64,000 nt of DNA from a virus: IMG/VR virus record IMGVR_UViG_3300005534_000001, positions 28,528-92,527 of that record, one strand, 5' to 3'. This document shows, piece by piece, positions 28,421 to 37,865 of this stretch. Each line of letters starts with the position of its first letter. Position 1 is the first letter of the stretch. The translations under genes were made by a program, and so were the position numbers. Below the pieces are notes generated by a model. It was not told where the DNA came from. It was given only the letters and a program-made list of their open reading frames with translations, and did not search any database.

Positions 28421-30442
28421 ATGAAAAAACTAATCTCGTTATTATTCCTGATTTCAACTCTGTCGTTTTGCCAGAGTTTTTCGACTGGGAGCATAACGGC
28501 TTCCGGTACGACATGTGCGACAACAAACGCTTGCATTGCTCTTCATCTCCCAATAAATACGGCCACGGTAGCAGTAACAATTACGGGTACATGGACAGGA
28601 ACAATTCAATTCGAGGGAGCCGCAAACGATCCTTCGGTGACATTCGTTTCAGTCTCCGGCCAGCCGTTGCCATCGGGTGTATTAGCTAGTTCGGCAACGG
28701 CAAATGGAACATGGATTTTTCCGGCAGGAGCACTTAGCGATTTTCATGTTAGGGAATCGGCGGCGATGACCGGAGCCGCCGTTGTTACTATCAATGCATC
28801 TCTTGGGGCTACTCCACAAGGGACAACGATTAGCGGCACAGTAAATCAAGGTGCAGCCAATGCTACTCCGTGGAATCAGAATATTTCACAGGTAGCAGGG
28901 CAGATTCTTGGAGCAATCGCAAATTATGGGACAACGCCGGGACCTGTTCTGGTGCCGGGGGTGAATGCATTTATAACGAATGTGCCAGCAGTTTCCCAAT
29001 CTGGTACATGGACAGTCCAACCTGGCAACACAGCGAACACAACGCCGTGGCTGTTTACCATTCAGCAGGGCGGCAATCCGGCAACGGTATCAGCGGGTGG
29101 TGCGCTCAAGGTGGACGGGAGCGCAGTCACGCAGCCGGTTAGCGGAACGGTCGCAACGTCAAATTTACCTAACACCGTCGATACTGGTACCGGAGCATCG
29201 GGAGCAAGCACAATTCGCGTTGCTCCTGGAACTGGGAACTTTACCGTTGTCCAGCCTACAGGCACCAATTTACACGTGGTGGCCGATACGGGCAGCACAA
29301 TGACGGTAACCGGAAACGTGAGCACAGTTGGCACGGCTAGCAACAACGCAGGCGCACCAGCAGCAACAAGCAATCTCGGCGTTCTTCCCGCAATCGCCAA
29401 CGCGGCCAGCCCTTCTTGGACAGAAGGCAATCAGGTTCTCGCGAGCACCGATTTAACCGGCAGGCAGAGAGTACGCGGCACAGCAACAAACAATAATGCG
29501 GCTCCTGGAGCGGACCAGATTGACATAATGCCGAACGTGGCCAATGCGGCCTCCCCGACTTGGGTAGAAGGCAATTCAACAAAGGACAGCGTAGATCTCG
29601 CCGGGCGTAAGCGCACTTTTAACCCGGATCTCACGCCGGGAACCTGCACGATCACAGCTTCAGGTACAGCCAACGGCTGCACAGTCACCATGAGCGGATA
29701 CGCTGGTGCGGGATTCATTGTGACGGCAGGCGGGGCAGGAACGGCAACACTTGCGCCTTATATCGTTGGGCCTGATTGTTCCACAATTCGCACCACAGCA
29801 ACGCAGATGATGGACGTTGCTAACGGAAGCGTAGTTTCCAGTGTTGCCAATCCGGCAACCGGCAAGGTGTATCAATTACTTGGGCCGCAAGCGGGAGATT
29901 GTAAAGTGGGAGTGTATGCCAGCGCATTTACGGCAAACATCACCATCCAATTGAGGGCAACCACGATACCGTTTGCTGGTCAAGGGTTTAATGTTAACGG
30001 TGGCACTTGGACACCGTGGCCTCTTTATACGAATGCGCCTTCGACCACTAACGGTCAACCGTTCTGGCAGAGCTATGTTGACCCTTGCGCGGCCCCCGGA
30101 GTTCTAAAGTCACACAAGTTCGCCAACATCACCACTTCAACTACAACGCAGATCATTGCTGTTTCCGGGTCCACAAACATTTATATATGTGGGATTGACG
30201 TTCAGCTCAACTCAACCACCTCGAGCACTATCTTGTTTGAGCATGGCACCGGAGCGGCTTGCACTGGAACGGTATCGGACACGGCAACCTATTCAAACGG
30301 CGGCCTTACTTCTGAAACTATTCACATGGGATTTGGAGCAGGAACTTATTACGCAACTGGAGCATCACAAGGCGTCTGTGCGGTGACTACCGTTGGCACT
30401 TCGCCAACAATTTCAGTGGACATCACGATGGTTCAGCAGTAG
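28421..30442 (+). CDS. Exported repeat-containing surface protein
   Basis: 673 residues. The first about 17 residues are a Sec signal ending in SFC, so the mature chain would start at Gln. The rest is Thr/Ser/Gly/Ala-rich beta structure. Two near-repeats occur (ANAASPSWTEGNQ...TGRQR and ANAASPTWVEGNS...AGRKR), and Cys pairs increase toward the C-terminus. It looks like a fibre or adhesin. Weak ribosome site. An export signal is unexpected for a virion protein. Confidence 0.65.
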   Translation: MKKLISLLFLISTLSFCQSFSTGSITASGTTCATTNACIALHLPINTATVAVTITGTWTGTIQFEGAANDPSVTFVSVSGQPLPSGVLASSATANGTWIFPAGALSDFHVRESAAMTGAAVVTINASLGATPQGTTISGTVNQGAANATPWNQNISQVAGQILGAIANYGTTPGPVLVPGVNAFITNVPAVSQSGTWTVQPGNTANTTPWLFTIQQGGNPATVSAGGALKVDGSAVTQPVSGTVATSNLPNTVDTGTGASGASTIRVAPGTGNFTVVQPTGTNLHVVADTGSTMTVTGNVSTVGTASNNAGAPAATSNLGVLPAIANAASPSWTEGNQVLASTDLTGRQRVRGTATNNNAAPGADQIDIMPNVANAASPTWVEGNSTKDSVDLAGRKRTFNPDLTPGTCTITASGTANGCTVTMSGYAGAGFIVTAGGAGTATLAPYIVGPDCSTIRTTATQMMDVANGSVVSSVANPATGKVYQLLGPQAGDCKVGVYASAFTANITIQLRATTIPFAGQGFNVNGGTWTPWPLYTNAPSTTNGQPFWQSYVDPCAAPGVLKSHKFANITTSTTTQIIAVSGSTNIYICGIDVQLNSTTSSTILFEHGTGAACTGTVSDTATYSNGGLTSETIHMGFGAGTYYATGASQGVCAVTTVGTSPTISVDITMVQQ

Positions 30443-30454
30443 CCATATTCAGCA

Positions 30455-32614
30455 ATGATAATTAAATTGATCTCAGCATGTACCATCCTGTGCTCTTCTA
30501 TTTTCGGACAGAGCATCAATTCCTCATCCCAACCGGGCGCAACCGCTGATGTTCAAATCAGCAATGCAATTGCCGCACTCGCTGGCAATGGAACCGTGGT
30601 CGCTGATTACCTCACAGTTCAGACCTTTGCAGCCTGTCCATTGTGGGGAAGCAACAAGATCATTCTTGAACTTCGTCCTGTTCAGTTCAATTTAAATTCA
30701 GCCTGCACTATTCCGATTAACGTTTCACTTAAGATGTGGAACGGTGCTCTTCTTGCTCCAGCAGCCAATATTAATTTTTTCATAAATGGCAATGTGGATG
30801 CGCAACCTCAGCAGCGAATCGTAAACATCACCAATGGGAATGTGGTATTTCAGCACGTTCCAACGATCTGGTGGGACTGGTACGGAGCGGCAGACCTCGC
30901 TAATTCAGACGGCCCGATTCAGGCAGGCTTGAACGCGCTGGCATTGACAGGCGGGGCAGCAGCGCGGAAACCTCCATTCCTTTGTGTCCCAGGCGGGAAC
31001 TATACGCTTCATTCGCGGCCATTGCATATTGCAACCGGCAACGTGATTTTTGGTGGACCTGGCAGCGGATCGGAGTCATGCGGATTTCGGGAGAATTGGG
31101 GATTCGGGCCAAGCCTCGTGATCGGACCAAGCCCAGCGCAAGGGTATTGCGGACAAGGTACGACCTGCACGGTATCAGCTCCCTTGGTTGCTGGATTGAC
31201 CACGAGCGGCGGGAATGCTCTCAACTTCGATGGCATTCATCCGTACTGGTTTAATTTGTCTCTCGACACCAAAGAGTTGAACGCTATGAATGGCCTCACG
31301 CAATTGACGTTAGAGGCATTCGTAAACACTAGCGCCGTGGCAACGGGCATGATCATGGGATCATCGGGCAGGTTCGCTCAATCCGATCCAGTTACCCAGG
31401 CATTCAGTCTGCTTCTTGTGGGATCGGTGCCAACCTGCAAAATCAACACGAGCAACGGGATGGTACAGGTCAACGGCGGCAGTCTCACAGTAGGAACCAC
31501 GGCGCATGTTGCCTGTTCGTGGGATGGCTCAACGGTTCGCCTATTCGTGGCTGGCGTAGAAACCGCCTCGGGAGCAGCAACCGGCACCCTACTGAAGAAA
31601 GATTCCGAGGATGTGACCATCGGACCAGCGTTGCAATCATGGCCGGATGCTGGAGTTCTGACCAACGCCTGCAAATGCACGATTGACAGCCCAAAGATAA
31701 GTAACATCGCGCTCTATACGAGTGATGCCGGGTTCACTCCTCCAACGGCGAAACTCGTAAAAGATGCCAACACTTTAGCCCTTTTGAACTTTGCAAACTG
31801 CTTTGACGTGTTCTGCGACTTTCAGAGCAAAGATGCTAACGGGTTCCTGTTTTTTCGCAACGCCACATTTGCAGCCGCGCTGAACAATGTGCAACTTAAA
31901 GACCTCGTAATCAGCACAGGAACGGGGTTCGGAGGCGGTCTCTACTGGTACCAAACAAACCGATGGCAGCAGAACAACTTGCACATTGCGTTGAACACTG
32001 GAGCAGCAGATTACTTCTGGAACAACTCGTTCATTGGCAGTGCGAGGACTCTATACATTGATGCTGGAGGGACTGGCAATGGGCCTCTAGGCCATGATCT
32101 CATCGGCCTTGGGATGGTCGGTGCGGTCGGCGTGATTGAACTTGATGACGTGAATGTCACGGGCGGTCAATACCAGATTGTGGGCAATGGTGGGAGCGGT
32201 CAATTCAATCGTCTTTACACTGCCCCAACTACAGAAACGTCCTTTTCAGTATTTGCCAAGGGAAGCGGAGGATCTGAAACCTTTCAGTTTAACAATCTGG
32301 CTTGTGATGCCGAAGTATCGGGAGCGGGAGCAACCTTTCAGGCTTGCGCTTACATTTCGAACATGCGAACTGTTCAATTCATAGGCGGGGAACTGGAAGC
32401 AACTCAGCAATCTCCGCTTTGGGTGGATGGAGGAGAGTCAGTAACCGTTATCGGTTCTCGTTTTCTTCAGACGATAAGCTATCCAGCGCAGATCGTGCAT
32501 GTGGTTAATCCACCGACGCAAACGATACACATATTCAACGCGGTTCAGGCTGGAACACAATTCGGGCATACCCTGCCTTGGTGCGACAACATGACCGCTT
32601 GCTTGGTTCAGTAA
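30455..32614 (+). CDS. Exported tailspike-like protein with LamG-like domain
   Basis: 719 residues. A signal-like start (about 1-18, ending SIFG before Gln). About residues 50-240 suggest a right-handed beta-helix. A central part near 260-430 (NALNFDG, WFNLSLDTKE, FTLEAFVN-like and HVACSWDGSTVRLFVAG) fits a concanavalin/LamG sandwich. Beta-helix repeats follow (GSARTLYIDAGG, GVIELDDVNVTGGQ). Probably binds or cuts host glycans. Many Cys pairs are consistent with folding outside the cytoplasm. Confidence 0.65.
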   Translation: MIIKLISACTILCSSIFGQSINSSSQPGATADVQISNAIAALAGNGTVVADYLTVQTFAACPLWGSNKIILELRPVQFNLNSACTIPINVSLKMWNGALLAPAANINFFINGNVDAQPQQRIVNITNGNVVFQHVPTIWWDWYGAADLANSDGPIQAGLNALALTGGAAARKPPFLCVPGGNYTLHSRPLHIATGNVIFGGPGSGSESCGFRENWGFGPSLVIGPSPAQGYCGQGTTCTVSAPLVAGLTTSGGNALNFDGIHPYWFNLSLDTKELNAMNGLTQLTLEAFVNTSAVATGMIMGSSGRFAQSDPVTQAFSLLLVGSVPTCKINTSNGMVQVNGGSLTVGTTAHVACSWDGSTVRLFVAGVETASGAATGTLLKKDSEDVTIGPALQSWPDAGVLTNACKCTIDSPKISNIALYTSDAGFTPPTAKLVKDANTLALLNFANCFDVFCDFQSKDANGFLFFRNATFAAALNNVQLKDLVISTGTGFGGGLYWYQTNRWQQNNLHIALNTGAADYFWNNSFIGSARTLYIDAGGTGNGPLGHDLIGLGMVGAVGVIELDDVNVTGGQYQIVGNGGSGQFNRLYTAPTTETSFSVFAKGSGGSETFQFNNLACDAEVSGAGATFQACAYISNMRTVQFIGGELEATQQSPLWVDGGESVTVIGSRFLQTISYPAQIVHVVNPPTQTIHIFNAVQAGTQFGHTLPWCDNMTACLVQ

Positions 32615-32705
32615 CTCCAAAACAAATTAATCAGGACTTATAAATCACGCCCATTGGTCGGCATTTTAATAGGCCAAGAATTAATCAGCTTAAAGGAGCG
32701 ATATT

Positions 32706-33689
32706 ATGAATGAAATTACCATTGTTTCTTCCACGGATACACAAGCCGAAGTAAACGCAGCTCTGGGAATTGAAGAGCCCAAAGCGACTGAAGTAAAAGA
32801 AGAACCCAAACCAGAAGTCAAAGAAACTCCAGCAGTTGAGAAGCCTGCAAAAGAATCCAAGGCTGCCAACGAAACAGAAGAAGAAAGAGCAGAAGCCGAG
32901 AAAGACAAAGGCAAAGGCGGCTGGCAGCGCCGTATCGACAAACTGACCAGAGAAAAATACGAACTTCTTGAAGAGAATCGCAATCTTCGCGCTGGCAAGG
33001 AACGCTTGGGGGCTGTGCCCGCTGTGGCGACCGAGGAAGAGCCAAAGAAACCAGTAGTCGAAGATGATCCACAGCCCAAGAAGGAAGCCTTCACCGATTA
33101 TGAAGAGTACCTTGATGCGCGAGCAGCATGGAGAGCGCGGCAAGAGTTCAAGGCCCTGACAGAGAAACAATCCAAGGAGTCTGATCAAGCCGCAGAAAAT
33201 CAGCGCATCCAGGAAACATTCGACAGTTACAACAAGAGATTCGAGCAAGCCAAATCCGACATCCCTGATCTTGAAGAGAAACTGCTTGAGGCAGCCCAAG
33301 CCGGTGTAAATATCCCGCAAGCAGCAATTATGGCCATCTATGAATTGGAGAATGGCCCAGAAGTTTCTTACTACATCGCTACCAATTCAGATGTAGCAGA
33401 AAAACTCAACAAGATGACCACTCTCCGCGCAGTGGCCGAAATTGGCCGCATTGCCTATACCTTGCAGAATAATCCAAAGGAAGAGACCAAAGCGGAACCA
33501 AAGCCGAAGGCCGAAGAGCCTAAGCCTGCAAAAGTTGAAGCCCCAAAGACAAAGGCCGCGAGTCCTCCACCTGAGCCTATAGCTCCAGTGGGCGGCTCCT
33601 CAACCAATGCGAGCGTCCCGGATTTCGACAAAATGAGCATGTCTGAATACACGGCATGGTACAAAAAGAATTATCCAGGCGTCCGCTAA
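32706..33689 (+). CDS. Scaffolding protein
   Basis: 327 residues after AAAGGAG. N-terminal third almost entirely Glu, Lys, Pro and Ala, then a helical middle (KLTREKYELLEENRNLRAG; TFDSYNKRFEQAKSDIPDLE), and a basic/hydrophobic C-terminal end (FDKMSMSEYTAWYKKNYPG). Acidic, helical and directly before the coat gene, as P22-like scaffolds. It would guide prohead assembly and leave before DNA packaging. Confidence 0.8.
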   Translation: MNEITIVSSTDTQAEVNAALGIEEPKATEVKEEPKPEVKETPAVEKPAKESKAANETEEERAEAEKDKGKGGWQRRIDKLTREKYELLEENRNLRAGKERLGAVPAVATEEEPKKPVVEDDPQPKKEAFTDYEEYLDARAAWRARQEFKALTEKQSKESDQAAENQRIQETFDSYNKRFEQAKSDIPDLEEKLLEAAQAGVNIPQAAIMAIYELENGPEVSYYIATNSDVAEKLNKMTTLRAVAEIGRIAYTLQNNPKEETKAEPKPKAEEPKPAKVEAPKTKAASPPPEPIAPVGGSSTNASVPDFDKMSMSEYTAWYKKNYPGVR

Positions 33690-33705
33690 ATTCAGGAGAA
33701 TTTAA

Positions 33706-34908
33706 GTGAACACCCTTTTAACTTCCAGTATCATCACCAAAGAAGCCGTACGGGTGCTTGAGAACAATCTTACTCTGACCAAGCACATCAACCGCGACTA
33801 CGATGATCAATTCGCCAAAAAGGGCGCAGTCATCGGCAATACCATCAACGTACGCAAACCGCCCCGTTACATCGGTACCACTGGATCTGCGCTCTCAATT
33901 GAAGATGCGACCGAGACCAGCGTACCGTTGACACTCACCACTCAATTCCACGTGGACATCGCCTTCACCACGGTCGATTTGACCTTGAGCATCAACGATT
34001 TCAGCCGCCAATTCATCAAGCCTGCCATCGCGGCCATTGCCAACAAGGTAGACTTTGATGCCTCGTTGCTCTACCAGACGGTTTACAACACCATCGGCAC
34101 TCCGGGAACTACGCCCAACGCACTGCTGACTTATCTTCAGGCACAGCAGCGCTTGAACGAAGAAGCGGCTCCTTTGGATGAGCGCAGCCTGTGCATGACT
34201 CCTGCCATGAATGCTGCCATCGTGGACTCTCTCAAGGGATTGTTTCAGTCCTCTGAAAAAATCCGCGAACAGTACGAAAAGGGCATGATCGGGATGTCCA
34301 TTGGTCTTGAATGGTACATGGATCAGAACCTGCGCACCCATAAGATTGGGCCTCTTGGCGGTACACCTCTGGTAAGCGGTGCCGGACAGACAGGTACCTC
34401 TTTGCTGACCTCTGGATGGACGGCTGCTGCGGCTTCCCGGCTCAAAAAGGGCGATGTATTCACGATTGCCAATGTGAATGCGGTGAACCCTCAGAATCGG
34501 CAATCCACTGGCTCACTTCGCCAGTTTGTCGCGACGGCTGATTTCTCTTCGGCTGCGGATGGAACGGGAACCATTTCTATCTCGCCCGCTCTGACCGTTG
34601 CTGGCCCCTTCCAGACCGTGGATGCACTTCCGGCCAATGCCGCTGCAATCACTGTCTTTGGCGCGGCCAATACCCAAACTCCTCAAGGTCTCGTGTTCCA
34701 TCGGGACGCCTTCACGATGGGCGTTGCCGATCTCATGATGCCCCAGGGAGTCGATATGAACAACAGGGTATCGGACAAGCAACTTGGATTGAGCCTTCGC
34801 CTTGTCCGCGCCTACGACATCAACACGGACCGCCTGCCATGCCGCACAGACATCCTGTACGGTTTCGCGCCGATTTACCCGGAACTTTGCTGTAGGATAG
34901 CGGGATAG
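33706..34908 (+). CDS. Major capsid protein, P22 coat family
   Basis: 400 residues from GTG after AGGAGAATTTA. N-terminal SIITKEAVRVLENNLTLTKH, a GNTINVRKPPRYIGTTG strand, and the E-loop/A-domain order match the P22 gp5 coat family (HK97 fold). The C-terminus ends in two adjacent Cys. About 420 copies are expected for a T=7 head. Confidence 0.9.
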   Translation: MNTLLTSSIITKEAVRVLENNLTLTKHINRDYDDQFAKKGAVIGNTINVRKPPRYIGTTGSALSIEDATETSVPLTLTTQFHVDIAFTTVDLTLSINDFSRQFIKPAIAAIANKVDFDASLLYQTVYNTIGTPGTTPNALLTYLQAQQRLNEEAAPLDERSLCMTPAMNAAIVDSLKGLFQSSEKIREQYEKGMIGMSIGLEWYMDQNLRTHKIGPLGGTPLVSGAGQTGTSLLTSGWTAAAASRLKKGDVFTIANVNAVNPQNRQSTGSLRQFVATADFSSAADGTGTISISPALTVAGPFQTVDALPANAAAITVFGAANTQTPQGLVFHRDAFTMGVADLMMPQGVDMNNRVSDKQLGLSLRLVRAYDINTDRLPCRTDILYGFAPIYPELCCRIAG

Positions 34909-34926
34909 CTAGATAACCACCATCCA

Positions 34927-34954
34927 AAGAGGGGTGCGCAATCGCCCCTCTTAT
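34927..34954 (+). terminator. Stem-loop terminator after the coat gene
   Basis: AAGAGGGG (34927-34934) pairs with CCCCTCTT (34945-34952) around a ten-base loop, followed by a short AT-rich run. It would lower transcription from the coat gene into the exported-protein gene that follows. Confidence 0.6.
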
Positions 34955-34978
34955 TCACACTTCAGGAGAACAAAGTTT

Positions 34979-36076
34979 ATGAAACACGTGAAAGCAATCA
35001 TTCTTTTCTGTCTACTGGTGGTTTTGGCGGGAACTGGATTTGGTCAGGCCACTCTGCAATCAACAACCGTTTCGGCTGCTGTAGGATTGAACGATCAGTC
35101 AATCGTCGTTGCCTCAGCCACTGGTTTTGTCGCTCCGAACAATGGAGCAATTGCCAGCATCGTATTCATTGACCAAGAAGCACTGGGAGTCCAGTCAATT
35201 TCCGGCACTACCATTGGCGTCATTCGTGGATATGGTGGAACCCGATCTACTGCTCACGCTTCAGGCACGACAACCTATATTGGGCCGCCTAATTACTACG
35301 TGTCGTTTCCACAAGCTGGAGCCTGCACAGCAGCCAATCAGGTAGTTTTGCCGACAATCAATATCACCAGCGGATTGCAGTACAACTGCCTTGGCGGTGT
35401 GTGGGTAGCAATCAATCCGTTGCCTACCAAGTTGTTTTTCCCTGCCGGAACTGCTTCGGTGACCTCATTCAATTTGCCTACTGGCGTAGCTCCAACTACT
35501 TCAGCGGTCGGTGATTGGTGGGTACCTGTTCAGGTGGTTCCATCGTTCTCTGAGGTCTCAGGGTCGCAAATCAGCGTAGTGGGAAACGTTTATTCTTTGG
35601 CCGGAGCCCAGGCGGCAACAACCATCAACACTTTGACCACGATAACCGGATCAAGTTTCACCATCAATGCTGGCCTGATGAACATAGCTGGCAAGACTCT
35701 TGAGGGTGAAGCATGGCTTACCAACATCAACACTACAGGCACCCCGACCGTGGCTCTTTCTGTGAAAATTGGTGCTGTTACAGTGGCCACATGCACCTCT
35801 GCCGCCATCACTAACGCGGTGACTGCTCCTGTACATTTTACGTTCACGGTAAAGACTGCCGTTGTGGGAGCATCGGGAACGGATGAGGCCCATTGCGCTC
35901 TTGACATCCCATTGGCCGCGGCTGCGAATGCTGTAGGGCGGTATCTGGACAACAACACTGCCACATCGAGCACCTATGACCACACGGTTGCCAATGCCAT
36001 TGTGATTCAGGGATTGTCGGCGGGAGCTTCTAACACCATCACTCTCCGCGATCTGCGGTATGACCTGAAGAACTAG
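34979..36076 (+). CDS. Exported beta-rich protein
   Basis: 365 residues after CAGGAG. A clear Sec signal (about residues 1-25) ends GTGFG before Gln. The mature part is Gly/Thr/Val-rich beta structure, including a segment ASATGFVAPNNGAIASIVFI and an IGVIRGYGGTRSTAHASG loop, like phage minor head or fibre proteins. Located between coat and tail-completion genes. Its export signal would place it in the periplasm or outside. Confidence 0.6.
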   Translation: MKHVKAIILFCLLVVLAGTGFGQATLQSTTVSAAVGLNDQSIVVASATGFVAPNNGAIASIVFIDQEALGVQSISGTTIGVIRGYGGTRSTAHASGTTTYIGPPNYYVSFPQAGACTAANQVVLPTINITSGLQYNCLGGVWVAINPLPTKLFFPAGTASVTSFNLPTGVAPTTSAVGDWWVPVQVVPSFSEVSGSQISVVGNVYSLAGAQAATTINTLTTITGSSFTINAGLMNIAGKTLEGEAWLTNINTTGTPTVALSVKIGAVTVATCTSAAITNAVTAPVHFTFTVKTAVVGASGTDEAHCALDIPLAAAANAVGRYLDNNTATSSTYDHTVANAIVIQGLSAGASNTITLRDLRYDLKN

Positions 36077-36123
36077 CGGCATCAGGAGCAGGATTCAATC
36101 AAAAATCGAAATAAGGAGTTTTT

Positions 36124-36594
36124 ATGCATGAAAGCAAAGGCGTTCATTCTGAAACACACGTCTATGTCAACGGGTCTTATGTCGCCGTGCCGTATTTTCG
36201 CCAGGAGTACCCGAAAGTGAAGTACGGGACTAGCGTGGTGACCGTAAACAATGCCGACGAGGAAGCGGCCCTCGGTGAAGGCTGGTTCGATTCGCCGGCA
36301 CGGGAAGTACAGCCCACAATTCCGGGCGAACTGCAACCAACACGAACTGCCGAAGAAGTGGCGTATTTCAATGAGAATGGTCACTGGCCTATGGGCTCAC
36401 AGGAAGGCGCATTCAATCCAGACCAGACAACCCAGCCCGCAACGGCAATATCGGCTAACCCTGAGATACCTTCATCTCCGGCACCTGTAGCATTCCCGGC
36501 CAGTCCTAGCGCCGTGGAGTTAGCACACCAGAAGACACTCAACGCCGAAGCGAATCTCGCCGAAGCCCAGAAACAGGAATCACAGACCACCTAA
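36124..36594 (+). CDS. Virion-module protein with EYPKxKY domain, copy 1
   Basis: 156 residues after AAGGAG. Residues about 15-60 form a domain (YVAVPYFRQEYPKVKY, then NADEEAALGEGWFDSPA) that recurs in the next gene at about 35-40% identity. The rest is Pro/Ala/Gln-rich and probably disordered. Function unknown; likely a structural or assembly accessory. Confidence 0.6.
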   Translation: MHESKGVHSETHVYVNGSYVAVPYFRQEYPKVKYGTSVVTVNNADEEAALGEGWFDSPAREVQPTIPGELQPTRTAEEVAYFNENGHWPMGSQEGAFNPDQTTQPATAISANPEIPSSPAPVAFPASPSAVELAHQKTLNAEANLAEAQKQESQTT

Positions 36595-36599
36595 TCACC

Positions 36600-36622
36600 G
36601 AGAGCGTCTTAATGGCGCTCTC
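36600..36622 (+). terminator. Stem-loop after copy 1 gene
   Basis: GAGAGCG (36600-36606) pairs with CGCTCTC (36616-36622) around nine bases, followed by AATTT. Weak Rho-independent terminator or processing hairpin between the two paralogous genes. Confidence 0.45.
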
Positions 36623-36644
36623 AATTTAATAGGAGAAATTACAA

Positions 36645-37142
36645 ATGGCCCGTACTACCAATTTGCCGGTTGACCACGCATGGAGCCAGATACCTAATCC
36701 ATGCAAAAACTCCCACATTTTCAAGGATGGAGAATACATCGAGTCTCCGTGGGTTCGAGAGGAATATCCGAAATACAAATACCATGCCACGCTTGCGCCA
36801 GTCTTGGTGAACAGCGAAGACGAAGAAATCATGCTGGGCGATGGATGGGAAGATTCTCCTGCAAAGCATGGCATCGTGACTGCGCCAAGCGCCGAAGAGA
36901 ACCACGCTACCAAAATCAAGCAGGCCGCAGCGGGAGCTAACTGGAAGGTTGCACTCGGCGTTGCCGCTCAAAATAACATCACCGAAGAGCACATTGAGTT
37001 CCTGCAATCTTTCGGTCGGCAGGACATCAAAACGATTGGCGATGTCTATACCTTCTTGACCCCGATGACATCGCAACAGATGAAGTCCTTCATGGATGAA
37101 TCTGGTCAGTGGATCAAGCAGCGCAAAAAGAAAGCCAATTAA
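36645..37142 (+). CDS. Virion-module protein with EYPKxKY domain, copy 2
   Basis: 165 residues after AGGAGAA. The N-terminal domain (YIESPWVREEYPKYKY, then SEDEEIMLGDGWEDSPA) is a clear paralogue of the upstream gene. The C-terminal half (ALGVAAQNNITEEHIEFLQSF, then a helical end) differs and resembles a small helical domain. Probably a virion assembly or connector accessory. Confidence 0.6.
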   Translation: MARTTNLPVDHAWSQIPNPCKNSHIFKDGEYIESPWVREEYPKYKYHATLAPVLVNSEDEEIMLGDGWEDSPAKHGIVTAPSAEENHATKIKQAAAGANWKVALGVAAQNNITEEHIEFLQSFGRQDIKTIGDVYTFLTPMTSQQMKSFMDESGQWIKQRKKKAN

Positions 37143-37145
37143 CGC

Positions 37146-37865
37146 ATGACCGGCAACGATCTGATAGCTTCCGCGTTGAGGCTCATTGGAGCCTTGGCAA
37201 GCGGAGAAACCGCTGGGGCATCTGAATCCGCAGATGCCCAAGTGATATTGAATCAAATGCTTGATGCATGGGGTGCAGAGCATTTGATGGTCTTCACTCT
37301 GAATCGTTTGACGTTTTCTCTGCTTTCTGGGAAGCAGACGTACACGCTTGGGGTCGGAGGAGACTTCAATACTGCTCGTCCTCCAAGGATTGATTATGTG
37401 AGCATCGTGAATCTTGCAAATCCCGCTCTGCCTCTTGAGTTGCCAATCAAGATGTACACGGATACAGAATGGCAGGGCGTTCCGGTAAAACTGACATCTG
37501 GATCTTTGCCATTCGGGGTGTACGATGACGGCGGTTTCCCGCTTCGAAGCTTGAGTTACTTCCCGATTCCCAATATCGGGGTTAATACCATCATCGGTGG
37601 GTGGGCGCAATTAACACAGTTCGCCGATTTGACGGTTGATGTCACCTTTCCACCAGGTTATGCAGAGGCAATCAAATACAACTTCTCTGTTCGCTTGGCG
37701 GCTGAATGGCCGGGAAATGTTTCGGAACTTACTTTACAGTTGGCTTCGGAAAGCAAGGCCAGGATCAAATCATCCAATATTGGCATCGTGGAATTGCGAT
37801 GCGATCCGGGATTGGATAACGGTGGTGGCCGGTATAATTGGCTCACCGACTCGGTAGGTAGATAA
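37146..37865 (+). CDS. P22 gp4-like tail accessory factor
   Basis: 239 residues. LIASALRLIGALASGETAGASESADAQ region with a helical start and NQMLDAWGAEHL fits the P22 gp4 family that binds under the portal and closes the head after packaging. The last part (PPGYAEAIKYNFSVRLAAEWP) also matches. Length is longer than P22 gp4 (166 residues). Directly upstream of the gp10-like gene, as in P22. Confidence 0.8.
   Translation: MTGNDLIASALRLIGALASGETAGASESADAQVILNQMLDAWGAEHLMVFTLNRLTFSLLSGKQTYTLGVGGDFNTARPPRIDYVSIVNLANPALPLELPIKMYTDTEWQGVPVKLTSGSLPFGVYDDGGFPLRSLSYFPIPNIGVNTIIGGWAQLTQFADLTVDVTFPPGYAEAIKYNFSVRLAAEWPGNVSELTLQLASESKARIKSSNIGIVELRCDPGLDNGGGRYNWLTDSVGR

Noticed and set aside
28366-28689. 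107-codon plus-strand frame with a hydrophobic start
   Set aside because: It overlaps the 673-residue exported protein out of frame and loses protein-like character after about 25 codons.
33895-34503. 202-codon minus-strand frame inside the coat gene
   Set aside because: Antisense shadow of a well-recognised coat protein with no ribosome site.
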